A stretch of 64,000 nucleotides of DNA from Lentinula raphanica (lineage: Eukaryota; Basidiomycota; Agaricomycetes; Agaricales; Omphalotaceae): NCBI GenBank assembly GCA_027919835.1, contig JANVFP010000043.1, positions 124,001 through 188,000 of the forward strand. The letters run 5' to 3'. The position numbers and the translations under genes were made by a program. This document shows, in pieces, positions 1-12,419 of this stretch (within the stretch, counting starts at the first letter, position 1; every line of letters begins with the position of its first letter). Under the pieces are notes generated by a model. It was not told the origin of the DNA, searched no databases, and saw only the letters and a list, made by a program, of their open reading frames with translations.

Positions 1-716
1 GTTTCCGATAGGATAGGATGTATATGTACCGTATCCTGTGCTTTGGCAAGAAGTTTCTCTCGCTCCTGCTCCCACTCTTTCTTCTGCTGTTCGAATCTGG
101 ATTCAAACCCCCAAGGAACAGTCTGTGGTTGACTTGAAACTGCTGCAGACTGTTGAGGGACGAACGGAGGAGTCGGCATTGGGTTTGATGGGTATTCTGT
201 GGACGCTATAGGACGAACAGGTTCCTGTGGGACCTGGCCATTGGCGCCGCCGGCGTTGATGTTGTCGTTCGTACCGCCGCTGTTTCGGGGTACTACAGGA
301 GGAGGGGGAGGATACTGAAAAGAACGTTCTTTCGCAAACCCCCAGCTCCAATGAGAATGATGATGGGGATGTGAATAAGGATAAGATGAAGGTGTAGGTG
401 GCGAGCCAGACGCGCTACCCGGGACCGTTGGCAGTGGATCTGCCAATACCTGGCTCATATCCCGGTCTCGGTCATCGGATTGCGATTGTTGGACGGGGAC
501 ACGATAGCAGTTCTTCCAGTAAGTAGCTCTCGAGCTATGCTCTACCTCTTTGTGCATTATAAACCATGTTGCAGAAGCTGCTCCTAGACCGAACCAAAGC
601 AAACGAGATGGACCACGGCGATGGTAGTGGGATCGACGAAACATCCCTGGGTAGTCGAATCCAGGATATCTCCAGGACTGGGAGAATTTGTAGAAGGATC
701 TTGATTCGGGATGCAT
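1..716 (-). CDS. Small membrane protein, 3' end cut by window edge
   Basis: From the ATG at 716 one reading frame stays open to a probable donor site (GTACAT) at position 29, so the gene continues beyond the left edge. The N-terminus is basic and aromatic-rich, followed by one hydrophobic segment (about residues 35-52, including LLWFGLGAASATWFIM) that would act as a membrane anchor. Next comes a long low-complexity stretch rich in Pro, His, Asn and Gln. The visible part ends in a charged, probably coiled-coil stretch (EQQKKEWEQEREKLL). I do not recognise a named family. A start further upstream, near 855, is possible, but it would place a GTAAGG donor-like site inside the frame. Confidence 0.6.
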   Translation of the reverse strand, partial: MHPESRSFYKFSQSWRYPGFDYPGMFRRSHYHRRGPSRLLWFGLGAASATWFIMHKEVEHSSRATYWKNCYRVPVQQSQSDDRDRDMSQVLADPLPTVPGSASGSPPTPSSYPYSHPHHHSHWSWGFAKERSFQYPPPPPVVPRNSGGTNDNINAGGANGQVPQEPVRPIASTEYPSNPMPTPPFVPQQSAAVSSQPQTVPWGFESRFEQQKKEWEQEREKLLAKAQDTVHIHPILSE

Positions 717-1057
717 GATATGATAATGAAGGAAAGTTGAATGGTTGTACCTTACATTTCTTTCTCTTTATACTCCAGTCATTCTTGGCCGAACAAGATG
801 ACGAGAGAGCGGCAAGAGAATAAGAATGCCGGACGTTGACAATCCAAAATGACATAGGAGATGTCGGAGGTCAGCAATATTTCGTAAGCCACTTTATTTA
901 GCGCGTCGGGAACACAGCCACATGCGCAGACGAATTTCTTCGGCGAAGCGCCACTGGATGCAAGCACGCAAGAAAAAAATCCGAAAGCTGGCCACTTTTC
1001 CGAATGATATCTGGTTCAATGTACTTGTACATGTTCAATATTGTATACACAAACGCT

Positions 1058-3091
1058 TCAGGGATCAGGATACAACATCAGCTCCGGCCTAACCTTTTCG
1101 TCGAATTCCTCTGGTGATAGGAGTCCGAGGGAGACAGTAGCTTGCTTGAGCGTCGTGCCCTCTTTGTGTGCTTTCTTAGCACACTTAGCAACGTCTAGAA
1201 GGAGTTCAGAGGTGTCATAATTTTATTCAATGTCAGTTCTTACTGTCGTATCCCAGATGGCTGTTAAGGATCGTGGCCAGCATGAGCGACTCGTTCAGAA
1301 GAGACTGGATTCGCGTTTCGTTAGCTTGGATCCCAACGACGCAATTTTTGGTGAACGACCGTGCTCCTTTGAACTCGGGTCAGTTTCTGCCGTTCGGGAG
1401 TTATCATGCCAACTTAGAGTAATCACTGACCGTCAGCAAGTAAACGGATACTCTGCAACACATTCTTAATAATGACCGGTTTAAACACATTCAACTGGAT
1501 GTTTCATTGACCATCTTGTCTTTCTCGGAAGTTCGAAGAGATTACAGCATACCTCGAATTGACCATTCGATCCGGCGATACTAACTGTGGTCTGATTACC
1601 CATGACCTGAGCAGCAACCATGGTCAGCGCCTCGCACTGCGTGGGGTTCACCTTTCCGGGCATGATACTGCTCCCAGGTTCGTTCTCCGGAAGGCTCAGT
1701 TCTCCAAGTCCACATCTAGGTCCGGATCCAAGATAACGAATATCGTTGGCGATCTTCATGAACGAACAGGCGAGTACATTCAGTGCTCCGTGGGCCTCGA
1801 CGAGTGCGTCATGTGCGGCAAGAGCCTCGAACTGTGAACTCGTAAGCGTTTGGCAAGAACTACTTGGGCAAACTCTATAAACGGCACCTTATTCGGCGCG
1901 GTCCTGAATTCTAGACCAGTGAGGTTGGATATCTCCTCTGCGACTTTGACGTCGAAACCTTTCTTGGTATTCAATCCCTAGGACACACCAGTCCGATCAA
2001 CTCTAGTCTAAGCCAAACGACGACTTGAACGAGAACATACTGTCCCAACAGCGGTCCCTCCTTGTGCAAGCAGACTCAATCGAGGAAGCACCGCTTTGAT
2101 CCTCTCCACACCATTAGAAACCTGTTGAACGTATCCACTAAACTCTTGTCCTAGCGTCAACGGGGTAGCATCCTAACATTCAACAACCAGAATCGTCTCT
2201 CCATCTCTCAAGGACCTAACACAAAGATCACTGCTGACCTGAAGGTGCGTTCGTCCGATTTTGATGATATGTTCAAATGCTTGAGATTTTGCGTCTAACG
2301 CGTCGTGTAGCTCGACCAAAGCGGGGATGAGAGATCCAGTGATTTCTGAGACTGCTGCGATGTGCATCGCGGTAGGGAAGGTGTCGTTGCTGGACTGTGA
2401 CATGTTGACGTGGTCATTGGGGTGCACGGGTTTCTTGGAGCCCAGTTCGCCACCTAGGATTTCGATGGCGCGATTGGAGATGACCTGAAGAGATGAGAAT
2501 AGTGTAAGAACATACTTATAAGTACAGTAACATCTTGAATAAGATACGAGGAAGAAGCGCACTTCGTTCACATTCATGTTACTCTGTGTCCCGCTCCCTG
2601 TCTGGAACACCACAAGCGGGAAGTGATCATTGAGTTTCCCAGAAATGACCTTGATTCGATGAAGGATGAGTTGATATGCACTGGGATCAGCAAGTTTTCG
2701 GAATTTCCTGTACATGCACGAAAACACACATCGTCAGCAGCTTGCTGGATCGCCTCGCCGATCTTTGGATCCAGTCCATATCCTACATTCACAATCGACG
2801 CGGCTTTTTTCAGAATACCGAACGCTTTGATCAGTGGGGGAGGTAAGCGTTCGGTGGGTCCACCGATGTCGAAGTTTTGCAGAGATCTGGTACATAGTTA
2901 GATGTAGTACAGCTAGCTCGTCGGAAGACAGTTGGGTATATACCGTTGAGTTTGGGCACCCCAGTAACGGTCACTGGGAACTTGCAGTTCGCCAAAGGTG
3001 TCTCTTTCGGTCCGGAACTGTTACAGAGTAGATACGATGATCAGAAGGAAGTGTTGTGCTGAGAATTTGGATTGAAGCATACCGAAGACAT
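1058..3091 (-). CDS. FUM1: Fumarate hydratase (class II fumarase)
   Basis: Interconverts fumarate and L-malate in the TCA cycle and, in many fungi, also in the cytosol. About nine exons splice into roughly 460 residues. Visible family blocks, in order, are: GSGTQSNMN, the substrate-site stretch [32 protein letters not shown], and the signature [13 protein letters not shown] with its catalytic serine. The C-terminus ends in [10 protein letters not shown]. The chosen start gives [23 protein letters not shown], so the protein begins almost directly at the conserved core with no mitochondrial presequence. Only about 210 bp separate it from the upstream U2AF65 stop, which leaves little room for a presequence exon. 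The call is secure; the first nine-base coding exon is less so. Confidence 0.93.
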
Positions 3092-3302
3092 GAACGTAGG
3101 TTGCAGGAAATAAGCAGATGTTTTCACGTGTGACAAAAACTTTCTCAAAATATAGTCCTCGCAAGTTGCAACACATCTTCGACCATATTTTGAGCAAAGA
3201 CCAACAACATCCTACATACTATACATAAGGATAACGAGTAGCAATTGGGAACAGACACAAAGCATGATCCCAACAAAGGACTAACAGATATAGTCAGTCA
3301 TT

Positions 3303-5536
<2,234 letters not shown>

Positions 5537-5693
5537 TTTTGGTTTTTTATGTTTTTTTTGAAAGTTTGGTGTGAGTGAGAGTTGAAGAAGAGACGGACAG
5601 CGAAGCGTGACTAAAATGGCACCTTTTTCACACGCCCAACGTAATCCTCGGGCCGTTCAACTGATTCGCTATTTCTTCTCCTCAACGTCCACC

Positions 5694-6370
5694 ATGTCCA
5701 CCGAGCTTCCTTATGCTGCAGACGCAGAAGTCTCTCTCTCTTACGACGAGCTGGAGGTGAGTATTAAGGCTCAATACATCACACTATATCTCATGCAACT
5801 CCAGGTTCTCAGATTACAATACGAACGAGAACAACTCCAAGCACATGTCACAGTCCAAACCAAGTTCAACTATGCCTGGGGTTTAGTCAAAAGCCCATTG
5901 CGGGAACATCAAGTTGAAGGTGTTAGACTGTTACAAGGTGCGCTGCGTAGTATCCATCTGGTTCCAGTCACTATCTAACTGCATACATCCCTAGACTTGT
6001 ATCGCTCCGAGCCTGCTCGTCGGAGAGAATGTCTATATTACCTCGCTCTAGGGCATTACAAGATGGGTAACTTTGAAGAAGCTAAACAGTTTAATGGTGT
6101 GTAACCATTCTACGTCCTCCTGTGGTTCGTCACCCATGTCAACTCTATAGGGTTGCTTCTGGAGAAAGAGCCGACAAATCTACAAGCTATGAGTTTAGGG
6201 CAGCTTATTGACAAGGGTGTAGCAAAAGGTACTCGTGCCGGCTCATATAACTTCTCCTCGTTCTCATATCATCATCAGAGGGTTATATAGGGATGGCGCT
6301 GGTCGGCGGTGCTGCTGCGCTCGGAACACTTGTTCTTGCAGGTCTCATCCGGCGAGCAACCCGAAAGTAA
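5694..6370 (+). CDS. FIS1: Mitochondrial fission protein FIS1
   Basis: Tail-anchored outer mitochondrial (and peroxisomal) membrane adaptor for the dynamin-like fission machinery. Four introns; the joined exons begin [20 protein letters not shown], the usual fungal FIS1 opening. TPR-like helices follow ([49 protein letters not shown]). The protein ends with a membrane segment ([20 protein letters not shown]) and a short basic tail, RRATRK. An upstream in-frame ATG at 5607 would add 29 residues, but the family normally starts at the chosen ATG. Divergent to U2AF65. Confidence 0.95.
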
Positions 6371-7295
6371 TTAATCATTATGGCTACTTCACTAACTCAT
6401 TTGCTCATCATGCTCCCGCGTCCACACCTTCCTTATCTTCAACGTCCAACGAAACTCTAACGGCAATAACAACCTAACGAACCCTCTATCAACTCATAAC
6501 TCATTCTCCTCGGACAGTCACAAGTAGTACGAACCGCTATCGTTGTTTTGTGTATCATACTCTGTAATTCCCATCTACTACTAGAGATCTACTTATTTCC
6601 GCAGAATCAACATAGCTCTGTGCAACTCATTCATTGATGTGCAAATTATCGCTATCGATGCTCAAACTGCGTAGTTGGCTGCTGAGGGCGCTTCTATCCG
6701 TTTCTTACTTCGCAATGGCTATTCACTCTCATCTTCCTATTCTTTCCAGCCCCTGCTACACCCAATCCTTTCCAACACTCCTTTGTACGTCGTGAGTCGA
6801 GTCTTTTCCGAGCACCTGTAGCTGTGTTAGTGTTCTCACGACGCAGAATGCTCTTTGAAGTCATGCTCGCCAATGTTGCGTTTGACCGTCACTTTCCTGG
6901 GTCCCTCTTCGACTAACAAACGACTTGAAGACAAGACACTCATGAAGGTGGATTTATCTAATCACCTCACCTTTTCAAGCGAATCAACTAGCTATCCATC
7001 TCAAGCGGGTATTGAACCCTATGCACGGGCATCCCCCCCTTCAGCACATATCATACGCCCCCGCTGAACTGCTGACCTCACAATTTGGATGCGAGTTCAA
7101 GCGTGCTTCATCTGAACTCCTCCTGGTCTCTCATCTCCTCTCGCGTCAATTGGTGGCTACGTCGAAACTATCTAACTTCATGCAAAGTCGACCAAGTAGG
7201 CTCTCATGCAAAATTATGTTCATACCCCGACCAATGTTATGCAGAATATAGGCCGCGTCTGTGATTTATTTGAAGTAGGGGACAAGATCGCGTTT
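6371..7295. other. Intergenic, no gene seen
   Basis: About 0.9 kb between the FIS1 stop and the end of the leftward secreted orphan. It should hold the 3' ends of both convergent transcripts. Short open frames exist, but none shows a plausible composition, splice pattern or relative in the window. Confidence 0.5.
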
Positions 7296-8020
7296 CTACG
7301 GAGCGTGGGGAGTTGGACCATGTTTGTCTTTCCATGGGAGCTCTGGGAAATGCACACCGGGATATTGAAAGCGCCAAAATTCCCGCAAGTACTTCTCCCA
7401 TTTGCCCACTTCTTCTGGACGAAGCAACCCCTGGTAGTTATGCTCCTCCTTCCACCCGGAATACACCCACACGGTCATCACTGCAATTTGGAATTCCAGA
7501 TGATTCGTGATTCTAAATCCAACCCTATCCCCCAGCGCAGGAATGTTCGTGAATCTCTCTAAATGATCACGCAGAGTCTCTGTCGGGACCCATAGATTGC
7601 GACCCAAATACAGACAAAGTTGCCTTCCTCGGCCTATGGGCACCAGTGTCTGGGATAGGATGTCACCCTGCCTTTGGTTTACCCAAGCATGATCTGCGTC
7701 GTATTGCAACTCGAACGGGCCGACTGCAAGGAAAAGCCTCTGGTCGGTAGACATTTGAACATCCACGGCGATGACCTCATCCCCTTCGATGCGCCCAAGC
7801 ATGAGCGGCCAACCATGATTCGACAATGGGTAGTAGTCTGAAATTCAGTCAAGAGAGGGCCTGGGTTAGTTGGTTGTTGGTTGAAGCAATGGACTCAGTA
7901 CTACGTACCTCCTTCATGCGATACATGTGCAGGATTCATGGGGAGTGATAGAGCGATCATTGTCGATTGTGAGAAAGTAGAGACAGCAACGTAGTAACAA
8001 AATAGACGTAGGAAGAACAT
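7296..8020 (-). CDS. Secreted protein of unknown family, paralog A
   Basis: Two coding exons joined across an intron (GTACGT...TTTCAG). The N-terminus (MFFLRLFCYYVAVSTFSQST, then MIALSLPMNPAH) looks like a signal peptide. The body has no family I recognise. Distinctive pieces are VGPFELQYD, RDHLERFTNIPALGDRVGFR, FQIAVMTVWVYSGWKEE and FPELPWK near the end. A clear paralog lies at 33686-34404 on the other strand and shares the signal peptide, intron position and C-terminal half. Upstream non-coding sequence to about 8290 is also shared, so a DNA segment was duplicated. Codon-level similarity and a conserved intron argue that both are real genes. Confidence 0.7.
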
Positions 8021-8845
8021 GTCGTTTGAGCAAAGAAAGGGACGGATGATTCTTCGGTAGAAAGTTATCAGTCGACAGACATTCTGCCGTTATGAGAGAA
8101 CTTACGATAGTCTTTGACGCACGAAATTTGAACCAGTATGTAGCAGCTGAAAGTCTCTTGAGTTGCTGCAGATAGCGCGAGGTTAGTAGTTACATACTAT
8201 GTTTGAAGTTTGAAGATATCCCTTCGACGTACCGGACCAGCGCTCACTCAGGAGGTTTGAAGAGAGATAGAAAGGCCTGTCGAAGGAAGGGGAAAAATAC
8301 TTTACAACTGCAGCGTTTTGGCAGAAGATTATCCGCCTAAAAAGTTCCTGCCGAATTTTGGCCCCCTTGCCTTGGTGTAATAAGATAAGCTGCACTGCCA
8401 CTTCTCTGATAATATCTCATGTAATCGGGTGTTGACCACACCAATGGACCCCGGAAGCCACAAACCACTCTGTGGACTGTGCGGCGGGGCCGCTTCAACG
8501 ATCCACAATGTGATGCCGTCCCCGAAGGTTCAAGGAGCAAGCGTAGCATGCCCTTTGATCCCACTTTGCCTTTCATTTCGGCTGGGCCTATGCAGTCTGC
8601 TAGAAACTCGAGGCTCAAGAAAGGACAAACCGTTGCTTCAGAAACTTGTTCACGAGGCACCCCCGCAACTTGTATTCAGAAAAGTGCATGCAGCATATAA
8701 TCACATTCGAAAGGACCAAGGTTCATAACATATCGTAGTAAGGAAGAAGCGGTGAAACTGTCTATACACAACTTCAAAACAATGATGATCGTGAAGAGAG
8801 AAGAGATGGAAGTATATACAAGAAGAATTTCAAACCTTGCAAGCG
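8021..8845. other. Upstream region of secreted paralog A, partly duplicated
   Basis: Bases 8021 to about 8290 (read on the minus strand) match 33410-33685 upstream of the second paralog. Shared blocks include CTATCTGCAGCAACTCAAGA and GGTACGTCGAAGG. These contain donor- and acceptor-like sites, suggesting spliced 5' untranslated exons. From 8290 to 8845 I see nothing I can support; the open frames there look like chance. Confidence 0.5.
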
Positions 8846-9005
8846 TCATGGTTCATATAACGTACCGTCAAAAGATCGGGAGTCGAGAGCTTCTGTAAGG
8901 AAGGAAGTGAATACTCGACTCGACCAGAAGGTGGGGTCCCGCAGGAGAGCAGCCGGCCGGTTCCTTTCCCGGACGCTGGACGAAATCGAAGCTCGGACTC
9001 TGAAG

Positions 9006-9740
9006 CTAGTTTGATTGCGCAGGGGGAGCGTGGTGGCCAACGAAGACCTGCGAAGAGGGATTCGATGTCGAAGCACTTTTGACGAATATCTTGTCACAGT
9101 GCAGGGGAATTGGCACACTTTCCATCGGGCGACGTTCCCCTCCTTCGATGTCCATAACACGATCTAGCATTCCCCCATTAACAAGCACCGGCTTGAGAGG
9201 TTGTTCGGGGGAACTGACGCGGGGGATAATCATGCATCCTTTGATCACGGTGTTTATGAGCGCGCGTCTCACGTCGAAAAATGCATGAAGCTCGTCAATA
9301 TCTTTACCATTCGAGACGTGGTACAGCCGAGGCAATTTGTCAACTTGAACAGGCGAGTCCGGGCCTGGGTAGATGCTGTCGCGCCCTTCCGGGAACGACT
9401 TCGGTTGGAACTTCACTATCTCCTCGATGAACATGTTCTGCACCGAACGAAATTGTGTATACTTCTCTGTAAGATAATATGAATGATAGCCCAAAGTGCA
9501 GGGAAATACTCACAAAATGACGCCAGCCATTCTGACGCCCATCCAATTCTTCACGACCCGAAAAGTATAATCAAGCTGGAATTAAGGAGAGGTACATTAG
9601 CACCGATGAAGTATTTGATGCGGTCTGCCCTAACGATCTTGTCTGTTTCTTCATCAACCTCGAAGCGGAACGGTGGAGGGTGTGGAAGTAGAAACAATTT
9701 GAGCGTACAGCATCTAATCTTGAAATCAAGCATCATTTCG
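9006..9740 (-). pseudogene. Frame-broken gene of unknown family
   Basis: Three stretches read as protein but do not join in frame. The first is an N-terminal piece (HPPPFRFEVDEETDKI). The middle piece is LDYTFRVVKNWMGVRMAGVI, after a normal acceptor TTCCAG. The long C-terminal piece begins EKYTQFRSVQNMFIEEIVKF and ends at a stop at 9006. The GTGAGT...TTACAG intron between the last two leaves the reading frame off by one. The natural continuation (...AGVI-L-EKYTQF) would need a one-base change, so this is either a pseudogene or a base error. I do not recognise the family. The stop falls in a loosely conserved tail, so the end is uncertain too. Confidence 0.4.
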
Positions 9741-9906
9741 AACACATTGTACAATCATTGTCCCAAGGTTGTGAAAACAGCATAAGTTACGTATGAACGA
9801 TGTAATAGCTCGAAAGCAAACCGAAAGCAAAAACAGCACATAGTAGGCACTTGAACCCGCAACCGAGCAAGCAAGAAGTCATTAATGAACAGGACTCGCG
9901 AGTGGT

Positions 9907-11277
9907 TTATGTAGGTAGAAAACGTGCTAAGAACAAATCGTCAGAACATCTCCAATAGTTAGATTGATTCACTACACAACTCACCAGCTTCGGCATTCAT
10001 CTCTTCAGAGGTGCGCTACAGTTACAAAGCAAGGGAACGCGCCACTAAGTCGTACCACAAATTTGATAATTCAATCCACACTCGGTACCTTGAAAACCAT
10101 GATACCCAAGACAGAAAAAGCAGCCAACACCCCTAGTTGAAAGGCAATCCAAAATGTCGCCCATACTGTTCAAGAGATGAGGTATTCCATGGGTAAGGGG
10201 AATCGGATTGTCACGTACTATGAGGACCTATTCCTGGATAGAGGATAGCGAATTGTGTACAGTCTGAATCGTTGGTTTTATGAAAGAATCGGTCATCTGC
10301 TACGTCCCCTGTCATGAAAGGTGAGTTATTCCACCAGAAAATCATAGGCCGACATTTCTACAGCCGTCACTTACACACAACAAATAGTATGCTGTCGGCA
10401 CACCTGGTCAGAGAGGTTTCACGCCTAGTATATTCGAACTCACTTCATCACTCCAACGAATAAGCAATACCAGCGTAATGCACCGCTATGAATATAATCG
10501 TTAGCAAGGAACAATGAGGACGGCAAAAGGCTGTTTTACGCATGGTCAATAAACCAAAATCCAATGAGGAGTCCTTCGTATATGATCGTTAGTAGTATCG
10601 TTCTGCGTGAGTATTTAAATTGGCGACGGGAGTTGACAATGTGTTGAGCACATACAGTTTGTCTCGTACTAGTTTCAGTGGCATTATGAGCCCCACCGCC
10701 AGCACGAAGCTCATGATTTTGGCGACCAAGGTATCCCAACCAGCGAGCACGAACAGCCCTCCAAGGAGAGATGACCCGATGTATCCAGAGGAAAGTATGA
10801 ACGTCGGCTTGCCTCCTTCGACTATCGTCGCGCCTCCGACATGTGGATCAATTGTGATTCGTAGTATTCGACCTCCAGATAATATTGCCTGAGTTGAGAA
10901 TCAGTCAGGCTTTTGGCACACAGAAATGAATGAGAACAACGCACCGCTATTATATGGCATAACTCGTGAGCTCCAATCGTGAACAGCTTTAACGGATTTA
11001 TGAGATGTCGAATCCCGGGGACGTTCCAAAAACCAAAGGTGACAACTGCCATCGATATAATCTACGTTTGGTCATACACTGACACTGAAGTTTTCGGATG
11101 CGGATGCGACGCACAACATATAGAACTACAATCTGAAAACAAGATCAGTTGTTGTTGTTCCACCATAAAGTGTATATGACAAGCCTGATCAGCAGACGGG
11201 GTTATCGCGCTTGTTGCACCGGATGGTGAGGAGCTTGCTGTAGGAGGTGCCAGTGGTGGTCGCGTCGGTGAAGCCAT
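9907..11277 (-). CDS. Peptidase M50B-like integral membrane protein
   Basis: Multi-span membrane protein of the M50B-like family, which carries the zinc-metalloprotease HExxH motif. Here it reads GAHELCHIIAAILSGG, so HELCH keeps both histidines and the glutamate. Before it is VVTFGFWNVPGIRHLINPLK; after it come ILRITIDPHVGGATIVEGG, a glycine-rich membrane stretch SSGYIGSSLLGGLFVLAGWD, and further hydrophobic helices. The C-terminus is RTSEEMNAEAARFLPT. At least eight introns. The short hydrophilic N-terminus (MASPTRPPLAPPTASSSPSG) is fairly clear. The exon joining it to the first helix is not: I could not find a canonical in-frame donor, so that junction needs cDNA. Its start is 373 bp from the divergent H2A-variant gene. 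Confidence 0.8.
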
Positions 11278-11650
11278 GATAATGTTGAATGATGTGAAAA
11301 AGAATGTGCAATTTGTCTAGATGGAGATCGTTATTTTGGTTGAGTCGTATGTGTGCAAAGAATAGAAAGATAGAAGTCGTCGTGTTTGTTAAGTTGTTCC
11401 AAGCAACCCGATCGAATTCGAAAGCGTCGAGCTCGAGTGCAAGTTTGGCCTCGTGGAAAGCGCGCAGTTTGGTTCCGCAAAATAGACGCTCGAACCGTCA
11501 CGTTACTCACGCGCCATGCATGCCGATTGGACTCCGATAGATGCCGATGCATTGCCGAAAATCTTCGTTTATAATCCTCTAAGTCCGCGAAAACTTGTAA
11601 AAGTCTTCTTTGCCAGCGAACCAAAGTGAAAATCTCATAGAAAGTCGAAG
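11278..11650. promoter_or_regulatory. Divergent intergenic region, M50B-like / H2A variant
   Basis: 373 bp between two divergent starts, which must contain promoter elements for both. I could not pick out a TATA box or a paired histone motif with confidence. No canonical histone H2B gene lies next door, unlike the usual divergent H2A-H2B arrangement. Confidence 0.4.
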
Positions 11651-12280
11651 ATGGTACGAGGCTCGCTCACTCTTTACTAAAACTGACAATCCTAACGTTG
11701 ATCTAGATAGGGCATACCGGAAAAAGGTACATTTCATCACCACAATATTCAACTTGAACTTGGCAAGATCTCAGTATTTTGTTCTGTAACTTTCAGTCTA
11801 TCCAAAGTCCTCCTCGTAGCTGGCGGGAAGAAGCGTAAAATTACTCAATCATTGCGAGCGGGCTTGACGTTTCCAGTTTCCCGGGTACGAAGATACTTGA
11901 AGAACATGAATGCTGACAAAAAATTGACGATGACTGCGCCAGGTGGGCAACCGCTTCTTCATCTCTTCAGGAATATCCTCCACTGACTTCAAACAGTATA
12001 CCTGGCGGCGGTCCTAGAATACCTTGTGGCTGAGCTTTTGGAGCTGTCAGGGAACGCATGCCGCGATCATTGCAAAAAATACATCAAACCTCGCCACATC
12101 CTGCTTGCGGTTCGTAATGACGACGAGTAAGATGAATTCGAAGTACTTAGAAAGATCAAAGTCTCATTGCTGATTTCGGTCATTCTTTCTAGGATTGACA
12201 GGTTGTTGAAAAACTGCCACATCACAGAGGGCGGGGTCATTCCCTATATAGCAACTGTACTATTGCCTCACAGGAATTAG
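11651..12280 (+). CDS. Divergent histone H2A variant
   Basis: Five exons with standard GT-AG junctions give a 128-residue histone-fold protein. The core is plainly H2[15 protein letters not shown], then [21 protein letters not shown], then [20 protein letters not shown] and [13 protein letters not shown]. The acidic-patch positions (E of LEYL, both E of AELLEL, and D-D-E of RNDDE) are kept. The rest is unusual. The loop normally reading like RGNYAERVGAG is [11 protein letters not shown], the arginine of the KTRIIPRH segment is replaced (KKYIKPRH), and four cysteine/histidine substitutions follow GNA. The N-tail is short and not Gly/Lys/Ser-repeat-like. The protein stops at PHRN with no SQ phosphorylation motif. 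The first exon is the ATG alone, so the extreme N-terminus is the weakest part. No stop or frameshift is seen. Confidence 0.85.
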
Positions 12281-12419
12281 TATACATATTCCAAGATATT
12301 CAATCAGTACAGTCCAGGAACTTATGCCAGCAGTTCTCAATAATCAGATAGATGTACATGACAACTGTACAATCACAACTCGATATGTACAACAGTATAC
12401 TCCTCATTCATCTCTAATA

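Noticed and set aside
8337..8728. Overlapping open frames on both strands at 8.3-8.7 kb
   Set aside because: Opposite frames are both open and neither shows a signal peptide, domain or paralog.
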